The notes below the pieces were generated by a model. The model saw only the letters and a program-made list of their open reading frames with translations, had not been told where the DNA came from and made no database searches. From Maritimibacter dapengensis (lineage in GTDB: Bacteria > Pseudomonadota > Alphaproteobacteria > Rhodobacterales > Rhodobacteraceae): DNA of 64,000 bases. The translations under genes and the position numbers were made by a program. The number at the start of each line of letters is the position of its first letter. The stretch's first letter is position 1. The stretch spans positions 1,054,001 to 1,118,000 of the forward strand of contig NZ_JAHUZE010000002.1 in NCBI RefSeq assembly GCF_019218265.1. The letters run 5' to 3'. Positions 7,781 through 17,577 of this stretch are shown here, piece by piece.

Positions 7781-9064
7781 TCATCCGAAATCTTTTGAAA
7801 ACTGCGCCGCCTGTTTCGCGCTCCAGCGCAGGTCGAGATCCCATCCGGTCTCGCTTTGGCGTTCGGCTTCGACGACACCGGCTTCGTGCAGCCAGGCGCG
7901 CTTGCGGCCTTCGGCGAAGGTCAGCGACAGGGTCTCATCCTTCGTGTCCACCGACAGAGCCTCGTCGATCACGGCATAAAGCGCATCAAGCCCCTCGCCC
8001 GTCAGCGCCGAGATCGCGACGACTTCGTCCGTGCGGTCGGCTTGTGTGACAAGGGCGTCATGCGCCGGACCATCCAGAAGGTCGATCTTGTTCCAGACCT
8101 CGATCAGAGGCACGTCGTCCTCGACGCCAAGTTCGGTCAGGATCGCCAGAACGTCCTCGGCCTGCTCCTGCGTCTCGTCATGGGAAATGTCGCGCACATG
8201 GAGGATGAGGTCCGCGCCCAGCACCTCTTCCAAGGTCGCGCGGAAGGCGGCGACGAGTTGCGTGGGCAGGTCCGAGATGAACCCCACCGTGTCCGAGAGG
8301 ATCACCTGACGCCCGCCCGGCAGGTCGATCGAGCGCATGGTCGGATCGAGCGTGGCAAAGAGCATGTCCTTTGCCATCACCTCGGCGCCGGTCATGCGAT
8401 TGAAGAGCGTCGATTTGCCTGCGTTCGTGTATCCCACCAGCGCGACAACCGGGAACGGCACCTTGGCGCGCGCGGCGCGGTGCAATTCGCGGGTCTTCAC
8501 GACCTTGGACAATTGTTTGCGCAGCCGGGTGAGCTGTTCGTCGATGGCACGCCGGTCCGCCTCGATCTGGGTTTCACCTGGGCCGCCGACAAAACCGAGC
8601 CCGCCCCGCTGCCGCTCAAGGTGGGTCCAGGCCCGCACAAGCCGCGTGCGTTGATAGGACAGCGCCGCCATCTCGACCTGAAGCACGCCTTCACGGGTTG
8701 CCGCCCGGTCCGAGAAGATCTCGAGGATCAGCCCGGTACGGTCGAGGATCTTCACCTTCCATTCGCGTTCCAGATTGCGCTGCTGAACCGGGCTCACCGG
8801 CCCGTCGATGAGGACCAGCTCGACCTCGTTCGCCTTGATCCGCTCGGCCAGTTCCTCGGTTTTGCCGGTGCCGAACAGGTGGCCGGGATGCGGCTTGGCG
8901 AGCCGCACGATCTCCTGCCCCGCGACTTCAAGTCCGGGGAGCGCGACCGCAAGCGCGACGGCCTCTTCCAGCGCAGGGCCGGCATCGCGCCGATCCCGGT
9001 CCGCCGTGAGTTCTGGATGGATCACATAGGCGCGGGTAATCCCCGGCCCCAGCTCATGTTCCAA
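7781..9064 (-). CDS. hflX: GTPase HflX
   Basis: 427 residues. The N-terminal HflX domain is followed by the family motif GGLGFVGGPGETQIE (about 155-169), a coiled region, and a G domain with P-loop GYTNAGKST (211-219), DTVGF (G3) and NKID (G4). HflX splits stalled or hibernating ribosomes using GTP. The start is a TTG directly after the hfq stop: the preceding in-frame codon is the hfq TAA, so no upstream start is possible and the first ATG-like alternatives would remove family-conserved sequence (TRAYVIHP). Translation is therefore probably coupled to hfq, as in the classic hfq-hflX arrangement. Confidence 0.95.
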   Translation of the reverse strand: MEHELGPGITRAYVIHPELTADRDRRDAGPALEEAVALAVALPGLEVAGQEIVRLAKPHPGHLFGTGKTEELAERIKANEVELVLIDGPVSPVQQRNLEREWKVKILDRTGLILEIFSDRAATREGVLQVEMAALSYQRTRLVRAWTHLERQRGGLGFVGGPGETQIEADRRAIDEQLTRLRKQLSKVVKTRELHRAARAKVPFPVVALVGYTNAGKSTLFNRMTGAEVMAKDMLFATLDPTMRSIDLPGGRQVILSDTVGFISDLPTQLVAAFRATLEEVLGADLILHVRDISHDETQEQAEDVLAILTELGVEDDVPLIEVWNKIDLLDGPAHDALVTQADRTDEVVAISALTGEGLDALYAVIDEALSVDTKDETLSLTFAEGRKRAWLHEAGVVEAERQSETGWDLDLRWSAKQAAQFSKDFG

Positions 9065-9301
9065 TTAGGTATCGTCACCGTTGTACAGGTCGATCGGCTG
9101 AGAAGGCATGATCGTGGAAATCGCATGCTTGTAGACGAGCTGGCTCTGACCATCCCGCTTCAGCAGCACGCAGAAATTGTCGAACCACGAAATGACGCCC
9201 TGTAGCTTCACGCCATTGATGAGAAAAATGGTCACGGGGACCTTTGCCTTGCGCACATGGTTCAGGAATGCATCCTGCAGGTTCTGTCTGTCGGCAGCCA
9301 T
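9065..9301 (-). CDS. hfq: RNA chaperone Hfq
   Basis: 78 residues. Sm1 core ([25 protein letters not shown]; proximal-face Gln8 position and Phe/Tyr equivalents present) and Sm2 motif YKHAIST (57-63) that lines the sRNA-binding pore. Alphaproteobacterial Hfq normally lacks a long acidic tail, as here. The start at 9301 gives the usual MA(A/E)[12 protein letters not shown]-terminus; the frame is open further upstream but without homologous sequence. It lies between trkH and hflX on the same strand. Hfq pairs sRNAs with mRNAs and would serve the candidate sRNAs noted elsewhere in this window. Confidence 0.97.
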   Translation of the reverse strand: MAADRQNLQDAFLNHVRKAKVPVTIFLINGVKLQGVISWFDNFCVLLKRDGQSQLVYKHAISTIMPSQPIDLYNGDDT

Positions 9302-9421
9302 CGCTTGTTTCCCTTGTTCTATCGAGCTGCCGTCCCCGGCAGAAATCCTTACACACCCGATAGTAATTAACAATTTCCGAATTTAAAGCCCCGATTTTGG
9401 GCGATTCTGTAAATGCATGGT

Positions 9422-10957
9422 TCAGGCGCGTTGTCGCCCACGCGACCGCCAGATGTCGGGACTGAGAAGCGCGATGATCGCGAGCATTTCAAGACGACCC
9501 AGCACCATCGCGACGGAGAGCACCGCCTTGCCGGAAATCGAAAGATCGCCGTAGTTGATCGGGGCCGAGGCCGCGATCTCGGCCAGCGGGCCGGTGGTCG
9601 TGAGCGCCGCCACCGTCAGCACCACTGCCTGTTCGAACGTCTCGCCGGTGAACGAAAACGCGGCCATGATGAGCGCGACCGAAAGCGTCTGGAGCATGAA
9701 GAACACCCAGGCCATGTAGGCGCCCCCGCGCCGCAGGTGACGCGCTTCCGAGCCGGACCCGGCGACCGAGTTCGGATGCACCAGCTTGTCGAGTTCGCGC
9801 CGCCCATGCTGATAAAGCGCATAGACGCGCAGAAGCTTCGCGCCCCCCGCCGTGGTCGCAACCCCGCCCCCGACAAGCGCCAGCCCCATGAGAACAAGAC
9901 CCTGCGTCGACAGGCCCGACCAGGCCTGCGAGGATTCCCACGCCGCACTGACGAACCCCGTCGTCGTCAGGAACGACAACACCGTGAAGACCGACCCCCA
10001 GAGCGCCCCGAGCCCCGACCAGAGCGTCATGTCGCTGTCCACTTCGAACGCGCCCAGGAAATGGCGCATGAACAGAAACAGCGGCACGACCGAAATGATC
10101 GCGAGCGCCAGCCGCACTTCGGGGTCGTTTCGAAACGCAGTCATCTCGGACCCCTGCCCTTCGCGCGAAAACGCGAGCCGCGAGATGGCAAAGATCAGGA
10201 AGACCGCGACCATCACTTCGCCCCCGAACCCGGCCGTGTCGCCCGACAACCCGCCGACGGGCGAGATCCCCGAGGTCGATAGCGTCGACATGGCGTGGCA
10301 GAGGGCGACGAGTGGCGGATCACCGACGAGGATCAGGCCGAGCCAGAGCATGCCCGTCAAACCGGTGTAGAGGGGAAACAGGCGGGCGGCGTATTTGCGC
10401 AGGCGCGCGGACAGGTCCGCCACCTTCTCGATCTGGGTGATCTGCGCGCCGTGCGTCGCGATGCGCCGCGCACGCACTTCGAACCCGCCAAGCGCCATCG
10501 GCGCGAGGATCGCAATCGCGCTGATCCAGACGAAAAGCCCCCCCAGCCAGCCCACCGTCGCGCGCCACAGATGCACCGAAGGCGGCAGGCGGTCGGGATT
10601 GGGAAACAGCGTCGCGCCGGTCGTCGTCAGCGACGATACCATCTCGACATAGGCGTTCAGAAAGCTCGTATTCCGCACGGCCTGGTGGAACGGGACCGCG
10701 TAGAGCAAGGGAAGGACCACGAACAGCACGAGCAGCGACAGAAGGTGCCGGCGCGGCCTGTCGGACCGTTCGCGTCCAAGCATCGCCAGGGCGAGAAACA
10801 GTCCAAGAAAGCCAGAGAGCACGGCGCTCAGAAAGAACGTGCCGGCCACCCAATCGTTTCCGACCGACATGGCGTGGGAGGCTGGCAAGAGCATGGCGAT
10901 GGCCGACAGGCCGATCACGATCACCAGCAGCGGCAGTTTGGCGATCTGGTCGAACAC
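9422..10957 (-). CDS. trkH: Trk potassium uptake membrane subunit TrkH
   Basis: 511 residues and about ten to twelve hydrophobic segments. P-loop selectivity regions of the TrkH/KtrB type are visible, including 'SLTTTGATLFPNPDRLPPS', 'MSTLSTSGISPVGG', 'LSFLTTTGFVS' and 'ALTTTGPLAEI', each with the central glycine that lines the K+ filter. TrkH is the K+-translocating subunit and is gated by the NAD-binding protein TrkA, whose gene lies 9 bases upstream. The pair forms a low-affinity, proton-motive-force-dependent K+ uptake system. Confidence 0.95.
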   Translation of the reverse strand: MFDQIAKLPLLVIVIGLSAIAMLLPASHAMSVGNDWVAGTFFLSAVLSGFLGLFLALAMLGRERSDRPRRHLLSLLVLFVVLPLLYAVPFHQAVRNTSFLNAYVEMVSSLTTTGATLFPNPDRLPPSVHLWRATVGWLGGLFVWISAIAILAPMALGGFEVRARRIATHGAQITQIEKVADLSARLRKYAARLFPLYTGLTGMLWLGLILVGDPPLVALCHAMSTLSTSGISPVGGLSGDTAGFGGEVMVAVFLIFAISRLAFSREGQGSEMTAFRNDPEVRLALAIISVVPLFLFMRHFLGAFEVDSDMTLWSGLGALWGSVFTVLSFLTTTGFVSAAWESSQAWSGLSTQGLVLMGLALVGGGVATTAGGAKLLRVYALYQHGRRELDKLVHPNSVAGSGSEARHLRRGGAYMAWVFFMLQTLSVALIMAAFSFTGETFEQAVVLTVAALTTTGPLAEIAASAPINYGDLSISGKAVLSVAMVLGRLEMLAIIALLSPDIWRSRGRQRA

Positions 10958-10966
10958 CGGCGGGCC

Positions 10967-12343
10967 TCAGAAATAGTCGATCGAGACCTGGAGCAGGCGC
11001 TCGACCTCTGGCACGTCGCCCGCCATGGCGAAGATCACGACCACGTCGTCCTCTTCGATCCGGGTGGAGCCGGCGGGCTTGATGTAATCCTCGCCCTTGA
11101 GCACGCCGCCGATCAGCACGCCCTCGGGGAAGTCGATATCGCGCACCGCCTGCCCCGCGATGGGCGATGTCGACAGGACCTGCGCCTCGATCACCTCGGC
11201 TTCGGCATCGCCGATGGAATAGACCCCACGCACCCGACCGTGCCGGATGTGGCGCAGGATCGAGGACACGGTGGTCTGGCGCGGGTTGATATAGGCGTCG
11301 ATCCCCAAAGGCTCCATCAGCGGCACGAGCGACGGGTCGTTCACAAGACAGATCGACATCGGGCACCCCATCTCATGGGCGCGCACCGAGGACAGCATGT
11401 TTACCTTGTCGTCCGACGTCACGGCGAGGATCGCGTCGGCGCGGCTGATCCCGGCTTCTTTCAGAAGCTCCCGGTCCATACCGTTGCCGTGCAGCACGAC
11501 GGTGCGTTCAAGTGCGTCGGCAGCGCGTTCGGCCACGCCCCGGTCAAGTTCGATGATCTTGGCGCGCACCCGGTCTGTCCGCGCCTCCAGCGCCTCGGCC
11601 ACGGCCCGGCCCACATTGCCGCCACCCAGAATGACGACCCGCTCTTGGCGGCGCACCTGTTTGCCGAAAATCTCGAGCGTCCGGTTCACGTCCTTGGTTT
11701 CCGAGAAAACGTAGATCTGGTCGCCCGGAAACAGCTGATCATTCGGGTCCGGCGCGAACAGGGTCCCTTCACGCCTCACACCGACGACGAGCGCGCTCAG
11801 GGTCGAAAACAGATCGGTGAGCTGGCGCAAGGGCGTGTTCACGACCGGGCAATCGTCGTCGATGGCAATCCCGAGCAGGGTCGCGCGCATGTTCAGGAAC
11901 CGCTCGGTGTCAAAGGCGGTGGGCGCCTGCAACCGGCGCAGCGCGGCTTCGGCCACCTCGCGTTCGGGGCTGATGACGACGTCGATCGGCAGGTGGTTCT
12001 GGCGATAAAGGTCGCGGTAGATCGCATTCAGGTAGCTCTGCGCCCGGAGGCGCGCGATCTTGCGCGGAATGGCGAAGACCGAATGCGCGACCTGGCAGGT
12101 CACCATGTTCACCTCGTCCGAATAGGTCGCGGCAATCACCATGTCAGCATCACGCGCCCCGGCCCGGTCGAGCACGTCAGGGTAGGAAGCGAAGCCCGTG
12201 ATCCCCTGGACGTCCAGGGTCTCGGTCGCACGGGCGACGAGGTCCGGGTTGTTGTCCACGACCGTGACGTCGTTATTCTCGCCCGACAGGTGGCGCGCGA
12301 TCTGCCAGCCAACCTGACCCGCGCCGCAGATGATGACCTTCAT
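10967..12343 (-). CDS. trkA: Trk potassium uptake regulatory subunit TrkA
   Basis: 458 residues: two RCK modules, each with an N-terminal Rossmann part and a C-terminal ligand-binding part. The first NAD motif is GAGQVGWQIA (7-16), the second GGGNVGRAVA (about 236-245). This two-module cytoplasmic form is the standard TrkA that gates TrkH in response to NAD(H)/ATP. It sits between ntrX and trkH, all on the minus strand; this linkage of Trk genes with ntr genes is common in alphaproteobacteria. Confidence 0.95.
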   Translation of the reverse strand: MKVIICGAGQVGWQIARHLSGENNDVTVVDNNPDLVARATETLDVQGITGFASYPDVLDRAGARDADMVIAATYSDEVNMVTCQVAHSVFAIPRKIARLRAQSYLNAIYRDLYRQNHLPIDVVISPEREVAEAALRRLQAPTAFDTERFLNMRATLLGIAIDDDCPVVNTPLRQLTDLFSTLSALVVGVRREGTLFAPDPNDQLFPGDQIYVFSETKDVNRTLEIFGKQVRRQERVVILGGGNVGRAVAEALEARTDRVRAKIIELDRGVAERAADALERTVVLHGNGMDRELLKEAGISRADAILAVTSDDKVNMLSSVRAHEMGCPMSICLVNDPSLVPLMEPLGIDAYINPRQTTVSSILRHIRHGRVRGVYSIGDAEAEVIEAQVLSTSPIAGQAVRDIDFPEGVLIGGVLKGEDYIKPAGSTRIEEDDVVVIFAMAGDVPEVERLLQVSIDYF

Positions 12344-12410
12344 CCAATGTTCTCCGGTTGTGGTCGCTCAACCCTTGTCACCTTGGCGCGCGGGCGTCAA
12401 TCGGCGGGGG

Positions 12411-13844
12411 TCAGGAGGCTTCGGCCTGATCGCTCCCGTCCTCGGCCACGTAAGCGACCCGCGCACCGGACTTGTTGCCGGTCACGATCCCGAGGCTCTT
12501 GAGCTTGCGGTGCAGCGCCGAGCGTTCCATCCCGACGAAATTTGCGGTGCGTGAGATATTGCCGCCGAACCGGTTGATCTGGGTCATCAGGTATTCGCGC
12601 TCGAACGCCTCGCGCGCCTCGCGCAGCGGCAGCGTGGCAAGCGCAGTGGGCAGCGCGATGGTCCCCGGCGTGGCCGCGCCGTCGTCACCGCCGCTCTCGG
12701 CACCCGGAAGTTCGCCCGCCTCGATCGGCCCGGTCCCGTCACCAAGGATCAGCACGCGCTCCACGACGTTCTTCAACTGACGCACATTTCCCGGCCAGGA
12801 CATGGCCTGAAGCATCGCGACCGCTTCTTCGGACACGTCGCGCAGCGGAAGGCCCTGCGTGGCGTTGAACACCTCGATGAAATAGCTCGCCAGAACCGGA
12901 ATATCTTCGCGACGGTCCGACAGCGGCGGCACCGCGATCGGGACGACGTTCAGCCGGTGATAGAGTTCCTCGCGGAACCGCTTGGCCGCGATCTCGGCCT
13001 GCAAATCGCGCGTGGTGGACGAAATCACCCGCACGTCCACGTCGATCTTGTCGCTACCGCCCACGCGGGTGAAGCTCTGTTCGACCAGAACCCGCAGGAT
13101 CTTCGATTGCGTGCCGGGTGGCATGTCGGCCACCTCGTCGAAATAGATCACGCCGCCATTGGCCTTTTCCAGTAGTCCCTCTTCGATCCCTCGGTCCGAG
13201 CTTTCGCGCCCGAACAGAACATCCTCCATCTGGTCCGGCTCGACGGCCGCCGAATTGACGATGACGAAGGGCGCACCGGCGCGGTCCGAACCCGCATGAA
13301 TGGTGCGCGCGGCAAGCTCCTTGCCCGACCCGGCAGGCCCGGTGAGAAGCACCCGACCGTTCGAGCGCATCACCTTTTCCAGATTGCTCTTCAACGACTT
13401 GAAGGACGCGCTTGCCCCGATCATCTCGACCGGCCCGGTGCCCTGCCGCTTCAATTCCACATTCTCGCGACGCAGGCGCGAAGTCTCCATCGCGCGGGAG
13501 ATCACCACCATGAGCTGGTCGATGTTGAACGGCTTTTCGATGAAGTCGTAGGCCCCCTGTTTTATCGCCGCGACAGCGATTTCGATGTTGCCGTGGCCCG
13601 AGATGATGACGACCGGCACTTCCGGGTATTCCCGCTTTACGACCTTCAGGATGTCGATCCCGTCCATCGTGCTGTCTTTCAGCCAGATATCGAGGATCAT
13701 CAACGCGGGGGGCTGCGACTTGACCGCCGCCATCGCCTCGTCCGACGTGCCGGCTTTTCGCGTCGTGTAGCCCTCGTCCTCGAGAATATCCGAGATCAGT
13801 TCCCGGATGTCGCGTTCGTCGTCAACGATCAGGATATCGGTCAT
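12411..13844 (-). CDS. ntrX: Nitrogen-related response regulator NtrX, lacking GAFTGA
   Basis: 477 residues. Receiver domain with acidic pocket DDE (8-10), phospho-acceptor Asp52 and EKPF (about 103-106); AAA+ domain with Walker A GPAGSGKE (169-176) and Walker B VIYFDE (232-237); C-terminal Fis-type helix-turn-helix around 'SRTANFVGMERSALHRKL'. Between 'LFG' (210-212) and 'LLEKANGG', where sigma54 activators carry GAFTGA, this protein has RESSDRGIEEG, so the loop that contacts sigma54 is missing. It is likely to act without sigma54. NtrX pairs with the membrane kinase NtrY just upstream and is linked to nitrogen, redox and envelope control in alphaproteobacteria. Confidence 0.93.
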   Translation of the reverse strand: MTDILIVDDERDIRELISDILEDEGYTTRKAGTSDEAMAAVKSQPPALMILDIWLKDSTMDGIDILKVVKREYPEVPVVIISGHGNIEIAVAAIKQGAYDFIEKPFNIDQLMVVISRAMETSRLRRENVELKRQGTGPVEMIGASASFKSLKSNLEKVMRSNGRVLLTGPAGSGKELAARTIHAGSDRAGAPFVIVNSAAVEPDQMEDVLFGRESSDRGIEEGLLEKANGGVIYFDEVADMPPGTQSKILRVLVEQSFTRVGGSDKIDVDVRVISSTTRDLQAEIAAKRFREELYHRLNVVPIAVPPLSDRREDIPVLASYFIEVFNATQGLPLRDVSEEAVAMLQAMSWPGNVRQLKNVVERVLILGDGTGPIEAGELPGAESGGDDGAATPGTIALPTALATLPLREAREAFEREYLMTQINRFGGNISRTANFVGMERSALHRKLKSLGIVTGNKSGARVAYVAEDGSDQAEAS

Positions 13845-13860
13845 GTAGTCGTCGCCTTTC

Positions 13861-16116
13861 TCATTCCGCGGCGCGGGTCTCGCCCGCGGTTTGTGGCAGG
13901 GGGAGTGTGATATTGGCCTGCGCGCCGCGCTGACCGGAGCCGAAATCCTCGGCGTCGGTCAGGGTCAGCGTGCCGCCATGTTCCTCGATGATCTTCTTCA
14001 CGATGGGCAGGCCAAGGCCGGTGCCCTTTTCGCGCGTCGTGACATAGGGCTCGAACAGCCGCGCGCGGTCTTCGGGAAGCCCGACACCATTATCCGAAAT
14101 GGTCAGATGGGCTTCGTCGCCGGATTGGGTGAGCGTCACGCGGATTTCCGGAACGTGATCTTCTGGCGCACCCTTTTCATACAGACTTTCAATGGCTTCA
14201 CCCGCGTTCTTCATCAGGTTTGTGAGCGCCTGACCGATCATCGTCTCATCCAGCGATGCCGGGATCGACTCATTCGGGATGTCGGCCACGAAGCGCACGT
14301 TCTCCTGCCCGGCTTCCTGAAGCGTCACCGCGTCGCGCAGGAGTTTGGCGAGGTCGGTGGGCCGCCGTTCCGGCTCGGGCATCCGGGCGAATTTCGAGAA
14401 CTCGTCCACGATCCGGCGTAAATCCTCGGTCTGGCGCACGATGACCCCGGTCAGCGCCTCCAGCGCCTCGACGTCCTCGCCCTCCAACTTGCGCCCGAAC
14501 TTCCGCTTTATGCGCTCGGCGGACAGCTGGATCGGGGTCAGCGGGTTCTTGATCTCATGCGCGATCCGCCGCGCCACGTCGCCCCAGGCCGCCATGCGCT
14601 GTGCCGAGACGAGGTCGGTCACGTCGTCAAACGCGATCACGTAGCCCTCAAGCTCGCCATCGTCGGAATACCGCCGCGCGATGCGCACCAGAAGCCGCTC
14701 GGCCTTGCCCATCCGGGTAAGCCCCAACTCCTCCTGCACCTGACTGCGGGCCGCGTCACGCAGACGGTCGAAGAGCGGCAGGAATTCCGGGATCAGAAGC
14801 GAGAGCGGCACATGGCTCGGGTCCGGCCCGGCAAGATCGAGAAGCCGCGCGGCGGCACGGTTGAGGAAGGTCACCTTGCCATCCGGGTCCAACCCCACGA
14901 CGCCCGCCGTGACAGAGGATAGCACGCTGTCGAACAGCCGCCGCCGCTCTTCGATCTGCTCGGTGTTTTCCAAAAGCGCCTCGCGCTGCCCCCGCAATTC
15001 GCGCGTCATGGCGTTGAACTGACGACCCAGCGTGGCGATTTCGTCGTCGCCTTCTTCTTCCAGAACCCGCACGTCCAGATCGCCCTCACCGACCCGTTGA
15101 GCGGCCCCGGCGAGCCGCCCGACAGGGGTCGCAAGCCGTTCCGCGAACCACATGCCAAGCCAGGTGGCCGCGAGGATCAGGATCGCGGCAAAGCCGAGAT
15201 AAATCAGGCCGAACTCGAAAAGCACCCGGCCCCGTTGGTTCTCAAGCTGCTGGTAGAACAGCACCGTCTCCTGTGTCTCATCGAGGAGGTTGAGAACTTC
15301 GCCGTCCACCGAGCGGCTGACATAGAGAAAATGATCCGGATAGGCCTCGAGATGGACGAGTGCTCGGAACTCGTTGATGTCCCAATCCTCGATCACCACC
15401 GTATCGCCATCGAGCGCCCGCTCGATGTCTTCCGGCGCGGGCGGCTCGTAGTCAAAGAGGTAAGAGCGGTCGCCTCGCACCCGGATTTCCGCATCGCCGT
15501 CGATGACGAAGGCTTCACGCAGGCCCCGCTGAATCTGCGTCTGTCCCTGGCTCAGCGCCTGCCGAAGCTGCGCCTCGGTCAGAAACGCGTTGGCCTGTTT
15601 CGACAGGTTCAGATAGGCCGCCAGCGCGCCCGCATCGGTGATGAGCCCTTGCCGGTGCTCTTCCTCATAGGCCTGCGCCGCTTCAAGCGAGTTGCCCACC
15701 ACCCGGCTCACCCGGTCGGAAAACCAGCCCTCGAGCCCCACGTTCACTGTCAGCACGGCGAAAATAGCGACGAGAACCGTGGGGATCAGCGCGATGACGG
15801 AAAACGCCCGCGTCAGCCTGAGGTGAAGCTTCGACCCGGCGGACTTGGCCCGGCGCGCGGCCACCATGCGCAGAAGGCTCGTGAGCACCAGCGAGGCGAC
15901 GGCGAGCACATAGACGAAATCCGCAAGCAGGATAAGGCGCAGCGCATTGCTCGCCGCGCCCTGATCCATCGGGCCGAGAATCAGGTAGGTCGCGACCGCC
16001 AGAACGGGGCCGAGAATCACGACGCTGATCGTGGCGATCGACTGGACCCGCCTCAGACGGCGTATCCGAGCCAGTCGGTCCCATGTCCATTTCCGCTTAG
16101 CGCTTTGCGCTGCCAT
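13861..16116 (-). CDS. ntrY: Membrane sensor histidine kinase NtrY
   Basis: 751 residues. Several N-terminal membrane helices (about 25-125) are followed by a periplasmic segment, another helix (about 300-320), a HAMP domain, a PAS domain (about 395-500), the dimerisation helix with phospho-accepting His520 in HEIKNPLTPIQLSAERI, and a HATPase domain with N-box 'NLMKNAGEAIE' and G boxes 'DNGVGLP' and 'GTGLGLPIV'. This is the standard NtrY layout; the partner is NtrX, 16 bases downstream. NtrY is reported as a redox or nitrogen-status sensor in relatives; the signal is not readable here. Confidence 0.95.
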   Translation of the reverse strand: MAAQSAKRKWTWDRLARIRRLRRVQSIATISVVILGPVLAVATYLILGPMDQGAASNALRLILLADFVYVLAVASLVLTSLLRMVAARRAKSAGSKLHLRLTRAFSVIALIPTVLVAIFAVLTVNVGLEGWFSDRVSRVVGNSLEAAQAYEEEHRQGLITDAGALAAYLNLSKQANAFLTEAQLRQALSQGQTQIQRGLREAFVIDGDAEIRVRGDRSYLFDYEPPAPEDIERALDGDTVVIEDWDINEFRALVHLEAYPDHFLYVSRSVDGEVLNLLDETQETVLFYQQLENQRGRVLFEFGLIYLGFAAILILAATWLGMWFAERLATPVGRLAGAAQRVGEGDLDVRVLEEEGDDEIATLGRQFNAMTRELRGQREALLENTEQIEERRRLFDSVLSSVTAGVVGLDPDGKVTFLNRAAARLLDLAGPDPSHVPLSLLIPEFLPLFDRLRDAARSQVQEELGLTRMGKAERLLVRIARRYSDDGELEGYVIAFDDVTDLVSAQRMAAWGDVARRIAHEIKNPLTPIQLSAERIKRKFGRKLEGEDVEALEALTGVIVRQTEDLRRIVDEFSKFARMPEPERRPTDLAKLLRDAVTLQEAGQENVRFVADIPNESIPASLDETMIGQALTNLMKNAGEAIESLYEKGAPEDHVPEIRVTLTQSGDEAHLTISDNGVGLPEDRARLFEPYVTTREKGTGLGLPIVKKIIEEHGGTLTLTDAEDFGSGQRGAQANITLPLPQTAGETRAAE

Positions 16117-16201
16117 GAAAAAGCTGCTCCATCCCCCGCCGACAATGCGGCTCGTGACACGTTCGGCTCAATGAAGCACCGAAGCCACGGATGTGGCACT
16201 T

Positions 16202-17563
16202 TTACATCAATTTGCGCCGCCGTGTCACCTCGATTCCAAGCTCGGTGATCTTCTTGCGCAAAGTATTGCGATTGATCCCGAGCAGATCGGCACATTTCGC
16301 CTGATTGCCGCCGGTCGCGTCGAGCGCGATCTCGATCAGCGGCACCTCCACTTCCTTCAGGATGCGCTGATACAGCCCCGGAGGCGGCAACGTGCCCCCG
16401 TGCAGGTCGAAATACCGCTTGAGATGCCGCGCGACGCTGGCCGACAACTTCTCGCCTTCGTCCGAGGTGGGCATCGGTCCGCCCGACGGCGTGCCAAGGG
16501 TGGCTTCGACCTCGGCCTTGGTGATCTCCGCCTCGGTCCCGGTGACCATGAGCCGCTGCACGGTGTTTTCCAGCTGCCGCACGTTGCCGGGCCAGGGATA
16601 GGCGCGCAGAAGCTCCACCGCGTCCAGGGACAGCACGCGGGGCGTCATCCCGTCGCGCTCGGCCCGCGCGAGGAAGTGATCGGCAAGCGACGGAATATCC
16701 TCGAGCCGCTCGCGCAGCGCCGGAACCGGGATCGTGACGCCCCCCAGCCGGTAATAGAGGTCCTGACGGAACGCCCCGTCCTTGATCCGGCGGCTGAGGT
16801 CGTTCTGCGACGTCGCGATGATGCGCGGCGCGGGGTCGGTGAGACTGTCGAGCATCCGGGTGATCCGCGCCTGCGCATCCGCATCCAGGTCGCCGATCTC
16901 GTCGAACAGGATCGTGCCCTGCCCGGCCTTCGACAACACCCGCGACGGCCCGTCGATCGGCGTCAGGTCATCGGCGGTGACGACCACGAAAGGCAGGTTC
17001 CGGCGGTCCGAGAAATCGTGGATCGCCCGCGCGATGAGCGATTTGCCTGTCCCGCTCTCGCCGGTGATGAGCACCGACAATTCCGTGTTCATCACCCGTG
17101 CGACCAGCCGGTAAAGCGATTGCATCGCCGGCGTGCGCCCGACCAGCGGCAGATCGCCCCCCTCAGCGTCACTGGCGGTGCGCGGCGCCGGTGCGCGGCG
17201 CTTCTGCTCCAGCGCCCGCGCGGCCCGTTTCATCAGGTCCGGTAGGTCAAACGGCTTCGGCAGGTAGTCGAAGGCTTCGGCCTCGGCCGCCTGGATCGCG
17301 GTCATGATCGTGTTCTGCGCCGAGATCACGATCACCGGCAGATCGGGGCGCATCGCGGAAATCTCCGGCAACGCCTCGAGTCCGTTTCCGTCCGGCATCA
17401 CGACGTCCGAAATCACGAGATCGCCACGCCCCTCCTCGACCCAGCGTTTCAGTGTGACCAGCGACGAGGTCGCATGCACCCGGCACCCCGCGCGCGTCAG
17501 CGCCTGGGTCAGAACCGTGCGGATCGTGCGGTCGTCATCCGCGACAAGTACCGTGCCATCCAT
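16202..17563 (-). CDS. ntrC: Nitrogen regulator NtrC, lacking GAFTGA
   Basis: 453 residues. Receiver with Asp53 and KPFD (103-106); AAA+ domain with Walker A GESGTGKS (168-175) and Walker B ILFDEIGD (218-225). The segment between them is shortened: '[20 protein letters not shown]' replaces the usual ELFGHEKGAFTGA region, so the sigma54-contact loop is absent. The C-terminal HTH is intact ([21 protein letters not shown]). Rhodobacter capsulatus NtrC has the same loss and activates sigma70 promoters; the same mechanism is inferred here. It follows ntrB by 14 bases and is probably regulated through an NtrC-like site upstream of dusB. Confidence 0.95.
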   Translation of the reverse strand: MDGTVLVADDDRTIRTVLTQALTRAGCRVHATSSLVTLKRWVEEGRGDLVISDVVMPDGNGLEALPEISAMRPDLPVIVISAQNTIMTAIQAAEAEAFDYLPKPFDLPDLMKRAARALEQKRRAPAPRTASDAEGGDLPLVGRTPAMQSLYRLVARVMNTELSVLITGESGTGKSLIARAIHDFSDRRNLPFVVVTADDLTPIDGPSRVLSKAGQGTILFDEIGDLDADAQARITRMLDSLTDPAPRIIATSQNDLSRRIKDGAFRQDLYYRLGGVTIPVPALRERLEDIPSLADHFLARAERDGMTPRVLSLDAVELLRAYPWPGNVRQLENTVQRLMVTGTEAEITKAEVEATLGTPSGGPMPTSDEGEKLSASVARHLKRYFDLHGGTLPPPGLYQRILKEVEVPLIEIALDATGGNQAKCADLLGINRNTLRKKITELGIEVTRRRKLM

Positions 17564-17577
17564 ACCGTGTCTCCTTA

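Noticed and set aside
7856-9205. 449-codon open frame antisense to hflX
   Set aside because: Mirror of hflX codon structure; no recognisable motif.
10295-12502. 735-codon open frame antisense to trkA/trkH
   Set aside because: High-GC shadow of the real genes; Arg/His/Asp-rich composition and no domain. TrkA and TrkH are certain on the other strand.
16194-16210. TGGCAC resembling a sigma54 -24 box upstream of ntrY
   Set aside because: Wrong strand for the flanking genes and no GC at the -12 position.
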